The notes: generated by a model not told the origin, from the sequence alone. 36,413 nt of DNA from Muribaculaceae bacterium (GCA_017651515.1 JAGCCU010000004.1:1-36413), one strand, 5' to 3'; shown: positions 8,111 through 17,794, counted from the stretch's first letter. Program-made: numbers and translations.

Positions 8111-9658
8111 ATGAACAAGAAGAGTAAATTAGCACTGATGCTAATAGGAGCATCAATCATTGGTTCAGCTACAACGCTGATGACAACAACAGCACTGAAG
8201 GGTGCAGGTGTAGATGTAGATAAATTTATACCATCGAAAGAACAGACAGCAACAATTGATCCGAACGGATTTGTGACAACCTCAACGCGTACTGCTGCAC
8301 TGGGCAACGATTTCACCGTAGTTGCAGAGAACACTATCAACTCGGTGGTAAGCATCAAGAGCTTTGAAACGCCACGCCGCCAACAGATGTACGGCGGTGA
8401 CTTCGATCCATTTGAGTTCTTCTTCGGCCCTGGCTTTGGAAATGGTGGTTCGCAGCGTCGCCAGCAGCAACAACAGCAACAAAAGAGCGATCCGCAACCT
8501 AAGGGCAGTGGTTCTGGCGTGATAATCAGCGAGGACGGATATATAGTCACCAACAATCACGTTATTGACGGTGCCGAGAAACTTGAGGTAACCCTCAACG
8601 ATAACAGCACATATAATGCTACTGTCGTGGGCAGCGATGCCAATACCGACATTGCGCTTATCAAAATCAACGCTAAGGGCCTCCATCCCATCACCTTTGG
8701 CAACAGCGATGCCGTGAAGGTGGGCGAATGGTGCGTGGCCGTGGGAAATCCCTTCGGATTCAACTCGACTGTGACTGCCGGCATCATCAGCGCCAAGGGC
8801 CGCGGACTGAGCGAGGGCACCAGCATGGGCATCAAGTCGTTCATCCAGCATGATGCTGCCGTGAACCCCGGCAACAGTGGCGGAGCCCTTGTGAATACAG
8901 CAGGTGAATTGATTGGCATCAACACGATGATTTACAGCACAACTGGCAATTACAGTGGTTGCTCGTTTGCCGTTCCCAGCAACACAGTGAAAAAAGTAGT
9001 CACCGACATCAAGCAATACGGAACCGTGCAGCGTGCAGTGCTTGGTATCCAGTATCGTGAACTCAATGCCGATCTTGCCAAGGAACACAAGATTACAGCG
9101 ACCAACGAAGGTATCTACGTTGCTCAAGTGAACGACCGCAGTGCCGCAATGGAAGCTGGTCTGGAAGAGGGTGACGTAATCGTTAAGATGAATGGCGAGA
9201 GCGTGAAGAACAGCGGAGAGATGCAGGAGCAAATGAACAAATTGCGCCCAGGCGATAAGGCTGAACTTACCTACTACCGCGACAACAAGCTCCGCACCAC
9301 AACGGTGACCTTCAAGAACAACCAAGGCAGCACGAAAATGACAAAGTCGAGCGACATGATGAGTTTGGGCTGCGCTTTCAACGAACTTACCGACAAGGAG
9401 AAGAAAGACCTGAATATTTCACAAGGCCTAAAGGTCGTTGGTGTGAAAGCAGGCAAGTTCAAACGCGCCGGAGTGAAGGATGGCTTCATCATTACCGACA
9501 TCAACAACTCTCCAGTCAACAGTCGCGAGGATGTTGAAAACATCTACAACCAAATCATGCGTGCAAGCGATGCTGACAAAGTGATGTTCGTTACCGGCCT
9601 TTACCCAACCGGCAAAAAGGTTTACTATGCCGTTGACCTGAGCGACGATGAAGAATAA
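8111..9658 (+). CDS. HtrA/DegQ-type serine protease with two PDZ domains
   Basis: This 515-residue envelope protease/chaperone degrades misfolded periplasmic proteins. An N-terminal hydrophobic segment (about 7-28) acts as signal peptide or anchor. The trypsin-like domain shows the triad His150 (TNNHVI), Asp180 (DIALIKI) and Ser256 (NPGNSGGAL). PDZ1 spans about 310-400 and PDZ2 about 420-505. The stretch between strand 1 and His150 holds a long low-complexity loop: Gly/Phe-rich, then RRQ with seven glutamines, then a Pro/Gly linker. This corresponds to the LA loop that controls oligomerisation in DegP. It is monocistronic, with a promoter at 8009-8038 and a terminator at 9734-9775. Confidence 0.93.
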   Translation: MNKKSKLALMLIGASIIGSATTLMTTTALKGAGVDVDKFIPSKEQTATIDPNGFVTTSTRTAALGNDFTVVAENTINSVVSIKSFETPRRQQMYGGDFDPFEFFFGPGFGNGGSQRRQQQQQQQKSDPQPKGSGSGVIISEDGYIVTNNHVIDGAEKLEVTLNDNSTYNATVVGSDANTDIALIKINAKGLHPITFGNSDAVKVGEWCVAVGNPFGFNSTVTAGIISAKGRGLSEGTSMGIKSFIQHDAAVNPGNSGGALVNTAGELIGINTMIYSTTGNYSGCSFAVPSNTVKKVVTDIKQYGTVQRAVLGIQYRELNADLAKEHKITATNEGIYVAQVNDRSAAMEAGLEEGDVIVKMNGESVKNSGEMQEQMNKLRPGDKAELTYYRDNKLRTTTVTFKNNQGSTKMTKSSDMMSLGCAFNELTDKEKKDLNISQGLKVVGVKAGKFKRAGVKDGFIITDINNSPVNSREDVENIYNQIMRASDADKVMFVTGLYPTGKKVYYAVDLSDDEE

Positions 9659-9733
9659 ACACATTAACTAAATTATATATTAGGCTAATTCATACGCACT
9701 ACAAACTTAAAGCCTAAAATAATTCCAAAATTC

Positions 9734-9775
9734 AATATAGCGTGTTTCACAATGAAATGCGCTATATTTTTATTT
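9734..9775 (+). terminator. htrA terminator
   Basis: The stem AATATAGCG (9734-9742) pairs with CGCTATATT (9760-9768), with an inner GTTTCA/TGAAAT helix. It is followed by TTTTTATTT, and lies 75 bp after the htrA stop. Confidence 0.75.
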
Positions 9776-9832
9776 GAAAATGGACTGACAATCTAGTTTG
9801 TCGAATAAATCAAGCCATTAACTGAAAATTCC

Positions 9833-9862
9833 TTGCGTACATTACTATTATTAGTAATTTTG
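9833..9862 (+). promoter_or_regulatory. Promoter of the dockerin beta-helix gene
   Basis: TTG at 9833-9835, a 19-nt spacer, then TAATTTTG at 9855-9862. Both boxes and the spacing match the Bacteroidetes consensus. The predicted leader is about 35 nt. Confidence 0.7.
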
Positions 9863-9904
9863 CAATCCGACGACTAAAATCAACACAAATAAAAAACTAG
9901 ATTC

Positions 9905-12900
9905 ATGATTAAACGAACTTTATTGATGTGCATGACCATGCTGGTAGCTCTCGGCATGGCGGCCGACAGCTTCACATACCTGAAGCTGTCAACAGTATCT
10001 GGCGACCAAACCGTTCCAACCAGTGGACTACAGATCGTCTTCAACAACGGCAATCTGGTTGCCACATCCTCGTCGCAGACTGTGTCCAAACCACTGTCGA
10101 CGATGAATTACATGGAATTTACCGACACAGAAAGTGGTGACACCCCCAGTGTTATCGGTGACGTTACCGGCGACGGCATGGTTGACGTTGAAGATGTCAA
10201 CGCAGCCATCAACATCATCCTTAAGATGAAGACCACAGCCGATTATCCTGGAAACGCCGACCTTGACAACAGCGGTATCATTGACGTTAGCGACGTGAAT
10301 GAAATCATCAATATCATTCTCAACAAGGTTAGCAAAGCTGATGAACGCGGTGCCGGCACCCAGACGATGTGGGTGGTTACAGGCCAGATAAAGTGGGCCT
10401 TCACAACAAGTCAGCTAAGTCAGATGACCTATACCAACGGCACCACACTAACTGTGCTTGACAAGGTGTTCAACATCAGCGATATTGACCTTATCTACGT
10501 TGACAGCAACGAATGGACCGATAACAATATTAACGTGACTTACAGCACATCGAAAGCAGATGTTATTGTAGCAGGTAATATAGCCTCTCATATGACAGGT
10601 ACTGTGACCAATGCTCACGTGTGTCTGCTTCAGGATGCAACACTTGCCACCGAACCTATTTACACCCTAATGGGTACTACCAGCAATGGTTCGTTCTATA
10701 TGGATGGCAGCTACAAAGCCACATTAAAACTCAACGGCCTCACCCTCACCAACCCCGACAGCGCTGCCATAAACATTCGTGATGGCAAACGCATCGAGGT
10801 GCAAGTAATCGAAGGCACAACCAATAGTCTTGTGGATGGTTCCAATGGCACCCAAAAAGCCTGCTTCGCCATCAAGGGACATACCGAGTTCAAGGGTGCA
10901 GGTACACTTAATATAACTGGCAATACAGCTCATGGTTTCTGGGGAAAAGAATATGTCGAAATAAAGAAAACTGCTGGTACAATCAATATCCTCAAGGCCG
11001 TAGGTGATGGATTCAACGTCAACCAGTACATCAAGCAGAATGGTGGAGTCATTACAATTAATAATGTGGGTGACGACGGCATCCAGGTAAGCTTCAAGAC
11101 CGATGATGACGGCAATATTGAAGACGATACCGACAACACTGGAACAGTCACCATAGCTGGAGGGACTCTCAACATCACCACACAGGCAAATGGAGCCAAA
11201 GGCATTAAGTGTGCGAACGACATCAACATTTCAGGAGGCACGACCACAGTGAACCAAACTGGCTCTACAGTTGTTGACGGCAGCGACATTAGTTATTGTA
11301 CCGCCATGAAAGCTGATGGCGACATTAACATCACTGGTGGCTCAATAACTGTTAACAATACAGCTGATGGCGGCAAGGGTCTCAGTGCTGATGGGAATAT
11401 CGCCATTGACGAGACTGCTGGCACTACCATCATCAATATTAAAGCAAATGGCATTGGCGGCACAGTTGAGACCAGTGGAAGCGGAAGCGGAGAAACGCCT
11501 AATAGCTACAAAGTCTATGTTGCCAAAGCAAGTAGCGGCGGTTATCCTGGCGGTGGCAGTTCAAACTGGTCAAGCATATACCTCTACAAGAGCGACGGCA
11601 CCCTTGTTCAAAAACTCACCAATACCGTCACTCTGACAAGCGGATATACCTCGCTAACATTCTACTACTACGACTTTGGAGGTCCCGTTGACGGAACATA
11701 TTATTTCAGAGGCAGTAGTTCAACTTACCAAACGACAACATTCAATGCCCCAACAGGAACTGATGTGTATTACCAGATTACCAATAGTTACACAACTAGT
11801 GGCTCCACCCGTATTTACTCACTAGAAAACGTTACCAGCCAATATGGTGGCAGCAGCGAACAAAGCGAGGACAACGGCACTGGCTACAACGCTTCGGGCA
11901 TCAAGGCCGATGGCGACCTGACAATTGACGGAGGAACAATCACTGTTGAGAATAGCGGCGCCATGAGTAAGAGCATTAAGAGCAAAGCCACCGTTACTAT
12001 CAATGGCGGTGACATTACGCTCAAGCCAAGTGGAGCAATGAAGGTTATCAACAACGATGCCAGCTATAGTAGTGGTATCAAAGCTGTCAACTTCGTCATG
12101 AACGACGGTGTGTTGAAAATCAATGCCAGTGGAACAGCCGGCAAGGGCATCTCTACAACAACAATTACAACCAATGGCGGCTCCATCACCATCAACAACA
12201 GTGGAGCAGCACAGGCAGCATCTGGCGGCGACTACTACACAGCAAAAGGTTTTAAAACCGACGGTAACATTAACCTCTGGGTTGGCACAATCAATATCAC
12301 CATGACTGGCAACGGCGGTAAAGGAATAAAAACTAACGGAAACTATGTGCAAGGTAATAGTGACGGCACAGGTCCTACACTCGTTGTAAAGACAACAGGC
12401 AATGCCGCCGGTACAAGCAGCAGCGGCGGATGGGGCCCTGATGGCGGCGGTAGCGTTTCGGGTAGCGCAAAGGCTATCAAAGTGATGGGATCCATAACCA
12501 TTAATGGTGGAACCAGCGAGGTTACAACTGCTACCAATGGCGCTGAAGGTATCGAATCGAAAACCAGCATAATAATCAATGGTGGCATGCACTATTACAA
12601 GGCATATGACGACGGCATGAACTGTGCTGGCCCAATCAAGTTTGCCGGTGGTCTGACTGTAGTATTCTCAAACGGAAATGATGCCGTCGATAGCAACTAT
12701 GGCCGTAGTGGAGCTGTTGAGATAGGAAACGGATGCATAGTAGCTTACACCAGCAAAGGAGCCCCCGAAGAAGGCTTAGACTGTGACAACAACAGCTATA
12801 TTACCATTACCGGCAACGGCTATGCCGTGAGTGCAGGTGCCAGCCAAGGTGGTGGTGGCTGGGGCGGCTCCAGCGGCATTGGCAGCGCAGTACAGGGCTA

Positions 12901-13177
12901 TTACCTGAGCACCAGCTCGCTGAGTTATTCTACAGGTCGTTACTACACATTCTATAATTCAAGTGGCACCTCACTTGGCTTCACTTACAGCATGGAAGCC
13001 AGTCTGTCAAGCTCTCTCTCGCTCTTCACTGCTAAGGGCATGACCAAAAGTCAGAGTTATAATATAAAATATAGCACCACCGCTCCTACAGGTGCCACAA
13101 TGTCATGGCACGGAGTTTACTTAGGTGGAACACCACAAGGAACACAGACCAGCTTCACAAGCTTCACTGCTCAGTAA
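9905..13177 (+). CDS. Secreted dockerin plus carbohydrate-binding beta-helix protein
   Basis: This 1090-residue exported protein opens with a signal peptide (about 1-20). At 84-141 it has a type I dockerin: two F-hand calcium loops, DVTGDGMVDVEDV and DLDNSGIIDVSDV, each followed by a hydrophobic helix NxIINIIL. From about 250 on it has repeated short Gly/Asn/Thr-rich strands of the kind GGxITIxN and AIKxDGDIxI, typical of the Cthe_2159 (DUF4353) right-handed beta-helix that binds acidic polysaccharides. The helix is interrupted at about 530-660 by a different, Tyr/Ser-rich strand domain. No T9SS sorting domain is seen at the C terminus. Function as a glycan-binding surface or secreted protein is inferred; no catalytic activity is claimed. 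Confidence 0.82.
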   Translation: MIKRTLLMCMTMLVALGMAADSFTYLKLSTVSGDQTVPTSGLQIVFNNGNLVATSSSQTVSKPLSTMNYMEFTDTESGDTPSVIGDVTGDGMVDVEDVNAAINIILKMKTTADYPGNADLDNSGIIDVSDVNEIINIILNKVSKADERGAGTQTMWVVTGQIKWAFTTSQLSQMTYTNGTTLTVLDKVFNISDIDLIYVDSNEWTDNNINVTYSTSKADVIVAGNIASHMTGTVTNAHVCLLQDATLATEPIYTLMGTTSNGSFYMDGSYKATLKLNGLTLTNPDSAAINIRDGKRIEVQVIEGTTNSLVDGSNGTQKACFAIKGHTEFKGAGTLNITGNTAHGFWGKEYVEIKKTAGTINILKAVGDGFNVNQYIKQNGGVITINNVGDDGIQVSFKTDDDGNIEDDTDNTGTVTIAGGTLNITTQANGAKGIKCANDINISGGTTTVNQTGSTVVDGSDISYCTAMKADGDINITGGSITVNNTADGGKGLSADGNIAIDETAGTTIINIKANGIGGTVETSGSGSGETPNSYKVYVAKASSGGYPGGGSSNWSSIYLYKSDGTLVQKLTNTVTLTSGYTSLTFYYYDFGGPVDGTYYFRGSSSTYQTTTFNAPTGTDVYYQITNSYTTSGSTRIYSLENVTSQYGGSSEQSEDNGTGYNASGIKADGDLTIDGGTITVENSGAMSKSIKSKATVTINGGDITLKPSGAMKVINNDASYSSGIKAVNFVMNDGVLKINASGTAGKGISTTTITTNGGSITINNSGAAQAASGGDYYTAKGFKTDGNINLWVGTINITMTGNGGKGIKTNGNYVQGNSDGTGPTLVVKTTGNAAGTSSSGGWGPDGGGSVSGSAKAIKVMGSITINGGTSEVTTATNGAEGIESKTSIIINGGMHYYKAYDDGMNCAGPIKFAGGLTVVFSNGNDAVDSNYGRSGAVEIGNGCIVAYTSKGAPEEGLDCDNNSYITITGNGYAVSAGASQGGGGWGGSSGIGSAVQGYYLSTSSLSYSTGRYYTFYNSSGTSLGFTYSMEASLSSSLSLFTAKGMTKSQSYNIKYSTTAPTGATMSWHGVYLGGTPQGTQTSFTSFTAQ

Positions 13178-13195
13178 ACAGTTCACATATTCACA

Positions 13196-13231
13196 AATAA
13201 AGCGTGCGAGAGTTTTCCCGCACGCTTTATT
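13196..13231. terminator. Bidirectional terminator
   Basis: A perfect 13-bp inverted repeat, AATAAAGCGTGCG (13196-13208) and its complement (13219-13231), lies between the convergent dockerin gene and the sugar-kinase gene. A/T ends on both sides allow termination in both directions. Confidence 0.8.
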
Positions 13232-13252
13232 TATATTACCATTATATAAAAA

Positions 13253-14116
13253 TCAAGATGAGTGATAAGTCACCAACCCTGGCATAGAGTGACGTACAAT
13301 TTTCTGAACCACCACTTCATACTTCGCTGCCACCTGCAACAATATGTCGCTGAAAGTTGTCGCTACAGAGCCTACGAATGCCAATGGATACTTCTGATAA
13401 TCCTTGTACTGACAAATATTGCGTTCAAAGAAGCGTCCTAATTCTTTTTCCAGGAGTTCATAGACATACTCGTCATTAAGATGATCTGCAAGAAAGAAAG
13501 CATACGTCCTCAGGTTCCGGTTGGCACTGGAATTGTTATAAACAGAATCCATGACGTCATCGACTGTCACCTTGAACTTATCGAAGAACTCTTCAACCAA
13601 TGCCTTAGGAGCGATACCCTTCATGGCATCACCAAGGAAAATACGCCCAAGTGCAGCTCCGCTACCCTCATCACCAAGAATGAATCCCAGAGAACGAACA
13701 TTATGAACAATGGATTCTCCGTCATATAAACAGGAATTAGAACCTGTGCCAAGGATACATGCCAGACCTGTGCCGTGAATCAACAATCCACGCGCAGCCC
13801 CCAGCAAGTCACTCATCACTGTAACAGGAGTCTTGAACTGTGCCACAAGTGATGCCTCCACCGTCTTGATCTTATCCGGATTTGAACATCCTGCGCCATA
13901 GAAATATATATTGTTCCAACGGCGCTTGAAGAACTCCTTAGGAAGCTCAAGTCGAATAGTATGGCTTATGTCGCGACGCGACATGAAATAAGGGTTCAGA
14001 CCTTGTGTGAAAGCATGTTCCAAGACCTCGTCTCCTTGAACAAGCGCCCACTCCGTTCTCGTAGAACTACTTTCAGCAATTACATTAACAGGCGTCGAAG
14101 CCAAAAAATCAGCCAT
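13253..14116 (-). CDS. BadF/BadG-type kinase, N-acetylglucosamine kinase-like
   Basis: This 287-residue protein has the ASKHA sugar-kinase/ATPase fold. The phosphate-1 motif is AESSSTRTEW (14-23), where the family usually begins with Asp. The second phosphate motif is LGTGSNSC (122-129), and GDEGSGAALG (148-157) is typical of GlcNAc kinases of the BadF/BadG/BcrA/BcrD family. Short ASKHA proteins of this kind in Bacteroidetes are usually annotated as N-acetylglucosamine kinases in amino-sugar salvage. Substrate specificity is inferred. It stands alone, convergent with the dockerin gene and transcribed from a -7 box at 14192-14199. Confidence 0.85.
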   Translation of the reverse strand: MADFLASTPVNVIAESSSTRTEWALVQGDEVLEHAFTQGLNPYFMSRRDISHTIRLELPKEFFKRRWNNIYFYGAGCSNPDKIKTVEASLVAQFKTPVTVMSDLLGAARGLLIHGTGLACILGTGSNSCLYDGESIVHNVRSLGFILGDEGSGAALGRIFLGDAMKGIAPKALVEEFFDKFKVTVDDVMDSVYNNSSANRNLRTYAFFLADHLNDEYVYELLEKELGRFFERNICQYKDYQKYPLAFVGSVATTFSDILLQVAAKYEVVVQKIVRHSMPGLVTYHSS

Positions 14117-14191
14117 TAATACAAAAAGTTAAATTAAGTATTAAAACACTAATTAGTTGCCCGCATAATAACAGACAACTAATATTTCTTA

Positions 14192-14199
14192 CAAAATTA
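14192..14199 (-). promoter_or_regulatory. Promoter -7 box of the sugar kinase
   Basis: The minus strand reads TAATTTTG, a full TAnnTTTG match. The GTTTGG upstream is spaced too closely (about 16 nt) to be a good -33 element. The leader is about 70 nt. Confidence 0.4.
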
Positions 14200-14284
14200 A
14201 TAATTTAAATACAGCCAAACCTAAACCATCAAGTAGATTTCTACTCAAATTCACATAGATTAACCTACCTCTATATAAATTCAC

Positions 14285-14319
14285 AAAAATACACTCGCCC
14301 ACTATTATATGGACGAGTG
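14285..14319 (-). terminator. Terminator of the propeller-amidase operon
   Basis: On the minus strand CACTCGTCC pairs with GGGCGAGTG (14311-14319/14292-14300) with one G-U pair, followed by TATTTTTG. It lies about 30 bp after the amidase stop. Confidence 0.6.
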
Positions 14320-14348
14320 CAAACCAAATTTATTTTGAACTCAGATTA

Positions 14349-16754
14349 TTAATGTGCGACAACGACTTTATGCAATGAGATACACCCATCAACATATACT
14401 CGCATCAAATACACGCCACTTGCAATGTCACTCACATTGATATAATTAGCTGCATTTCGTGCCACACATTTCCCATTCACATCAATAAGTTCCACACCTT
14501 GAATCCATGTGTCGGCACTGGCTACTAGGTAGTCGCTTGCCGGACATGGTCCTACAGAAACATTTGCAAGACTAAGGTCTTCAATCGATGATTCTTTATT
14601 AATATAGGCACAACGGTTAATGTCGTCGAAAGCAAATGTTCCGACCGTTCCCTGCTTAGCCTTCCGGCTGTCGTCGGTTTGTTGTGACAAACGTAAGCCC
14701 ATAAGTTCAAATTCACCTCTAGAATCCACGACCACAGGCCATCGCTTCCATCCATGGAAATCGATCTCACCAACGGGGATATCAAATTCGTAGTTGTCGG
14801 TCGAAGATTTCATCACCAAAGACAACTTATTGTAGTTCATGTCGCCCCAAACATGCAGCACAACCGTATCACCATACTGTACATGGAGAGACGATGCAAA
14901 ATCAGTACGGAAATACGGCATTGATGCCTGTGTGAAGTCGTAGTCGACAGAAACTGCGCCATTGCCATACAAGTGTGAAGACGATTGAGACAAATTGGCT
15001 TCATCGTATGAACCAGACAGCGATATCTGGTCAGTGCCTTCCACCTCGAACATCGGTTGTTCTCTCTCGGTTTTTGCTGATGCATCAACCACCTTGAAAG
15101 CGACCTTTATTGGAGCTTCTAGATGAATGCCGGCTGTATCTTCCACAGCCTGGTCTATTTCCAGATAATAATCTTTATCAACAATCAAGTCATAGGTAAC
15201 CGGCAATTTTATATAACCGAATGCATCACCCCGCTTGTTGTTTTTGATTGAGCGCTTTGCCCATGCCATTACATTATTATCCTTATCAACAACTCTGATT
15301 TTGGACAACAATCCATACGAATTCAGCAGTGAATCGCTCCTGAATTCGACCAATGGCTTGGTAAAATGCACCTCTGCGCCTTCATTGGGGAATAATGACA
15401 ATACTTCAAGGTGATTACGTCCCTGAGTAGTGAATTCAAAAACGAAATCCTGTTCCATAGGGATTTCACCCCCATGCATTGCCTCTTTCTTCACCGTAAC
15501 GGTATATAACGTATTAATGTCAAAAGCATCATTGGGAGTAAATCGTAGACGATAGTTTGTATCTTCCCAGGTGAAAGTACCTTCTATGTTTGGCGTTATG
15601 GAAAAAGCTCGTTCGACGCTTTCGGTGTCCATATCCCAGTTGAACTGCAACACGATGGGGATGTTACATGCTACAGGCGCATCTCCACTTTGCCATTGAG
15701 GTGAATAATCAATGACTTCGGGGGGAGAAGTGCGTTTACGTTTCAAGTCAAAATTGCAGTAAGTTGACTGATTAGCCAATACCTCCACATCTTTAGTCAT
15801 TGTAAAGTGTTCGTCACTACTGGCTTCAACCGTATATGTTCCGGGAATCACATACTTGAACAAGTAGATGCCATTCTCGAGTTCGTCGCTATATGATACA
15901 GCCACTTCATTGCCATCTGCATCAAGCAGTCTGACCTTGGCATGATTCACTGGGCGACGTTGATCGGCACCGTTCATGTGGTAAGTAGCATCGCGCAACA
16001 ATCTATCGTCACGCACGTTGCCGGTTACGATACCCATCGTGTAATTATCGCTGCGATCAAAAAAGCGGTCGGCACCAAGCGAGATGTTCCATCCTTCTAC
16101 CCAACAATACTGGTCACTGAGCAATCGATAGGTTTCAGGATAATAGTCGTGATGAGAGCCCTCACTAAGCATCGATACCGCCCTGTTGCCTCGCAACACG
16201 CCATAGCCTTGTGTTCCCCAGTCGGAGCGGAAAGTCCAGTCTCCTACAGCTACATAGTTGCCACCATTCGACCATACCGTAGATTGATTTTTAATGAGAT
16301 AATACCCCAGGTCACTTGTCAGCTTGTCGCTACGAGGTACTTGGGGCTGCCCTGTATAACCGCGATAGATACCCAAGGGATAATTATACGGGTGGCTCTC
16401 GCCATACCCCACGGCATTACTGTGAATTGCATAAAAAACATCAGCACCGCTATTGTTGCACAGAGCAACTATTGTAGATAGACCAAGGTCGTTGGCTTCT
16501 TCATTCCTCACTCTAGAGATAGTTGTTCGGTAGCCTTTCTTGCGAAGCACCTCCTGCAATGCAAAGCCTTTTTTCAGGTTAGAGTTAGATTCCCAGAATC
16601 CAGCAGTATCACCTGCGGCAAAAGGCGGAATTACAATATTACGGTCATCGCTGCCATGACCGCCATGTCCAGGATTGATATAAACGTGTGGCACCTGAGC
16701 CTGTGCACCGATTCCCAGAAAAACAAAACAAAGAATGATATAAAGATTTTTCAT
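14349..16754 (-). CDS. T9SS-exported N-acetylmuramoyl-L-alanine amidase
   Basis: The protein has 801 residues from ATG 16754. That start is preferred over ATG 16763 because it puts a standard signal peptide (MKNLYIILCFVFLGIGAQAQ) at the N terminus. Residues 22-210 form a zinc amidase (Amidase_3): His30 in NPGHGGHG, Glu55, His111 in AIHSNA, and catalytic Glu198 in MLSEGS. It would cleave the bond between MurNAc and the stem peptide. Next come a carboxypeptidase-regulatory-like beta domain (about 255-345), an SbsA/Big-type Ig domain (about 350-455) and further beta domains. The last 75 residues (GVELIDVNG, then SGVYLMRV and a basic tail) are a type IX secretion C-terminal sorting domain. The start lies 12 bp after the propeller gene's stop, so they share a transcript. 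Confidence 0.88.
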   Translation of the reverse strand: MKNLYIILCFVFLGIGAQAQVPHVYINPGHGGHGSDDRNIVIPPFAAGDTAGFWESNSNLKKGFALQEVLRKKGYRTTISRVRNEEANDLGLSTIVALCNNSGADVFYAIHSNAVGYGESHPYNYPLGIYRGYTGQPQVPRSDKLTSDLGYYLIKNQSTVWSNGGNYVAVGDWTFRSDWGTQGYGVLRGNRAVSMLSEGSHHDYYPETYRLLSDQYCWVEGWNISLGADRFFDRSDNYTMGIVTGNVRDDRLLRDATYHMNGADQRRPVNHAKVRLLDADGNEVAVSYSDELENGIYLFKYVIPGTYTVEASSDEHFTMTKDVEVLANQSTYCNFDLKRKRTSPPEVIDYSPQWQSGDAPVACNIPIVLQFNWDMDTESVERAFSITPNIEGTFTWEDTNYRLRFTPNDAFDINTLYTVTVKKEAMHGGEIPMEQDFVFEFTTQGRNHLEVLSLFPNEGAEVHFTKPLVEFRSDSLLNSYGLLSKIRVVDKDNNVMAWAKRSIKNNKRGDAFGYIKLPVTYDLIVDKDYYLEIDQAVEDTAGIHLEAPIKVAFKVVDASAKTEREQPMFEVEGTDQISLSGSYDEANLSQSSSHLYGNGAVSVDYDFTQASMPYFRTDFASSLHVQYGDTVVLHVWGDMNYNKLSLVMKSSTDNYEFDIPVGEIDFHGWKRWPVVVDSRGEFELMGLRLSQQTDDSRKAKQGTVGTFAFDDINRCAYINKESSIEDLSLANVSVGPCPASDYLVASADTWIQGVELIDVNGKCVARNAANYINVSDIASGVYLMRVYVDGCISLHKVVVAH

Positions 16755-16766
16755 AGCGCACATTAT

Positions 16767-17657
16767 TTATGGTTCCACAATGTTTACTTCCATCTGATAC
16801 AAATACCCATCTATGGTATTATACACAATCTTACCTGCCGAAGCCGAAGGCTGCATCGTCATCGACGAGGGAGATGTCAAAGGCTTTATTAATGTCCCAT
16901 CGGCCTTGAGCAGTACAATCTGTGACGAGGTGAACTGATGTCCATCGTCAGTGGCATTCTGTGCTACTATATAATCATTGTTTAGCCATGAAGGCATTTC
17001 ATAATTACCTAGTTCAGCAAGAACCACACCCGCAAGATCTATAATCACGATTCCCTTGCCCGCAGCAAAAAATGCTATTTTTTCCCCATCGGGAGATAGT
17101 GAAGGCCACAGATAGCCAGCATCCGACTCCACTGGAGCATAACGCCGTTCCGCACCATTCCTTACAATGGCGATTTCAGAACCATAGGTATATACGGCCA
17201 GTGATTTTTTAGGAGCTTTATAAATACCACTTTCACTCTTCATGCCAGCACCCTTCGTGGCAATCATAGGATGTATTGCTCCGTGTTGAGGCTCAATAAG
17301 CATTTCGTGCTTTGAGGTAACAATATCATAAGAATGACCTGAACGGTAAATCAGGTTGTGGTCATCACGTGTCTGAGTAACGTAATAAACCTTTCCATCA
17401 TTGCCGAAAAAGGCATCAACGCCCGATCCCATTTCCTCACTCACCAACTTTACTTCTCCAGTAGCATAATCGTAAAGATATAACGATGATGCCATTTCGT
17501 CGGTAAAAAGCAATTTGTCGGCCGGAGCATTAAGCACTGGTCTATATGCCGGCTGGTCCCAAGTTGGCAGCACACGTTTCTGGTGTACCACTTCAACTTT
17601 CTGAGCCGCAACGGCTAATGCCGAAAAGCACAAAACAGTAAATAGAACTTTTTTCAT
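16767..17657 (-). CDS. Exported TolB/WD40-like beta-propeller protein
   Basis: This 296-residue protein has a clear signal peptide (MKKVLFTVLCFSALAVAAQ). Repeated strand units follow, such as SPDGEKIAFFAAGKGIVIID, that resemble TolB/DPP-IV propeller blades. It is shorter than a full TolB and has no protease residues. It is the first gene of a two-gene operon with the amidase, so it may be a binding or scaffolding partner in peptidoglycan handling; that role is inference from position only. Promoter at 17689-17696. Confidence 0.75.
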   Translation of the reverse strand: MKKVLFTVLCFSALAVAAQKVEVVHQKRVLPTWDQPAYRPVLNAPADKLLFTDEMASSLYLYDYATGEVKLVSEEMGSGVDAFFGNDGKVYYVTQTRDDHNLIYRSGHSYDIVTSKHEMLIEPQHGAIHPMIATKGAGMKSESGIYKAPKKSLAVYTYGSEIAIVRNGAERRYAPVESDAGYLWPSLSPDGEKIAFFAAGKGIVIIDLAGVVLAELGNYEMPSWLNNDYIVAQNATDDGHQFTSSQIVLLKADGTLIKPLTSPSSMTMQPSASAGKIVYNTIDGYLYQMEVNIVEP

Positions 17658-17688
17658 ATCGTAAAAATATTTTTAGATTTCTCATCTA

Positions 17689-17696
17689 CAAAATTA
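17689..17696 (-). promoter_or_regulatory. Promoter -7 box of the propeller-amidase operon
   Basis: The minus strand reads TAATTTTG (TAnnTTTG), placing the start about 25 nt before ATG 17657. No good -33 box is seen. Confidence 0.45.
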
Positions 17697-17739
17697 CAAT
17701 AAATAGCCATACTCCACACAATAATTTGATTAAAAAACA

Positions 17740-17794
17740 CGAATAAGTACTATGCACGATGTCATGGATTTAAAGCCACGGTATCGTGCATAGT
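17740..17794 (-). terminator. Hairpin downstream of folE
   Basis: A perfect 12-bp inverted repeat, ACTATGCACGAT (17749-17760) and its complement (17783-17794), has a 22-nt loop. The T-run on the minus strand (GTTTTTT) starts only about 9 nt after the stem, so termination is likely but not canonical. Confidence 0.5.

Noticed and set aside
8282-9325. Open frame of 347 codons on the minus strand
   Set aside because: Antisense shadow of the HtrA gene, which has full catalytic and PDZ motifs.
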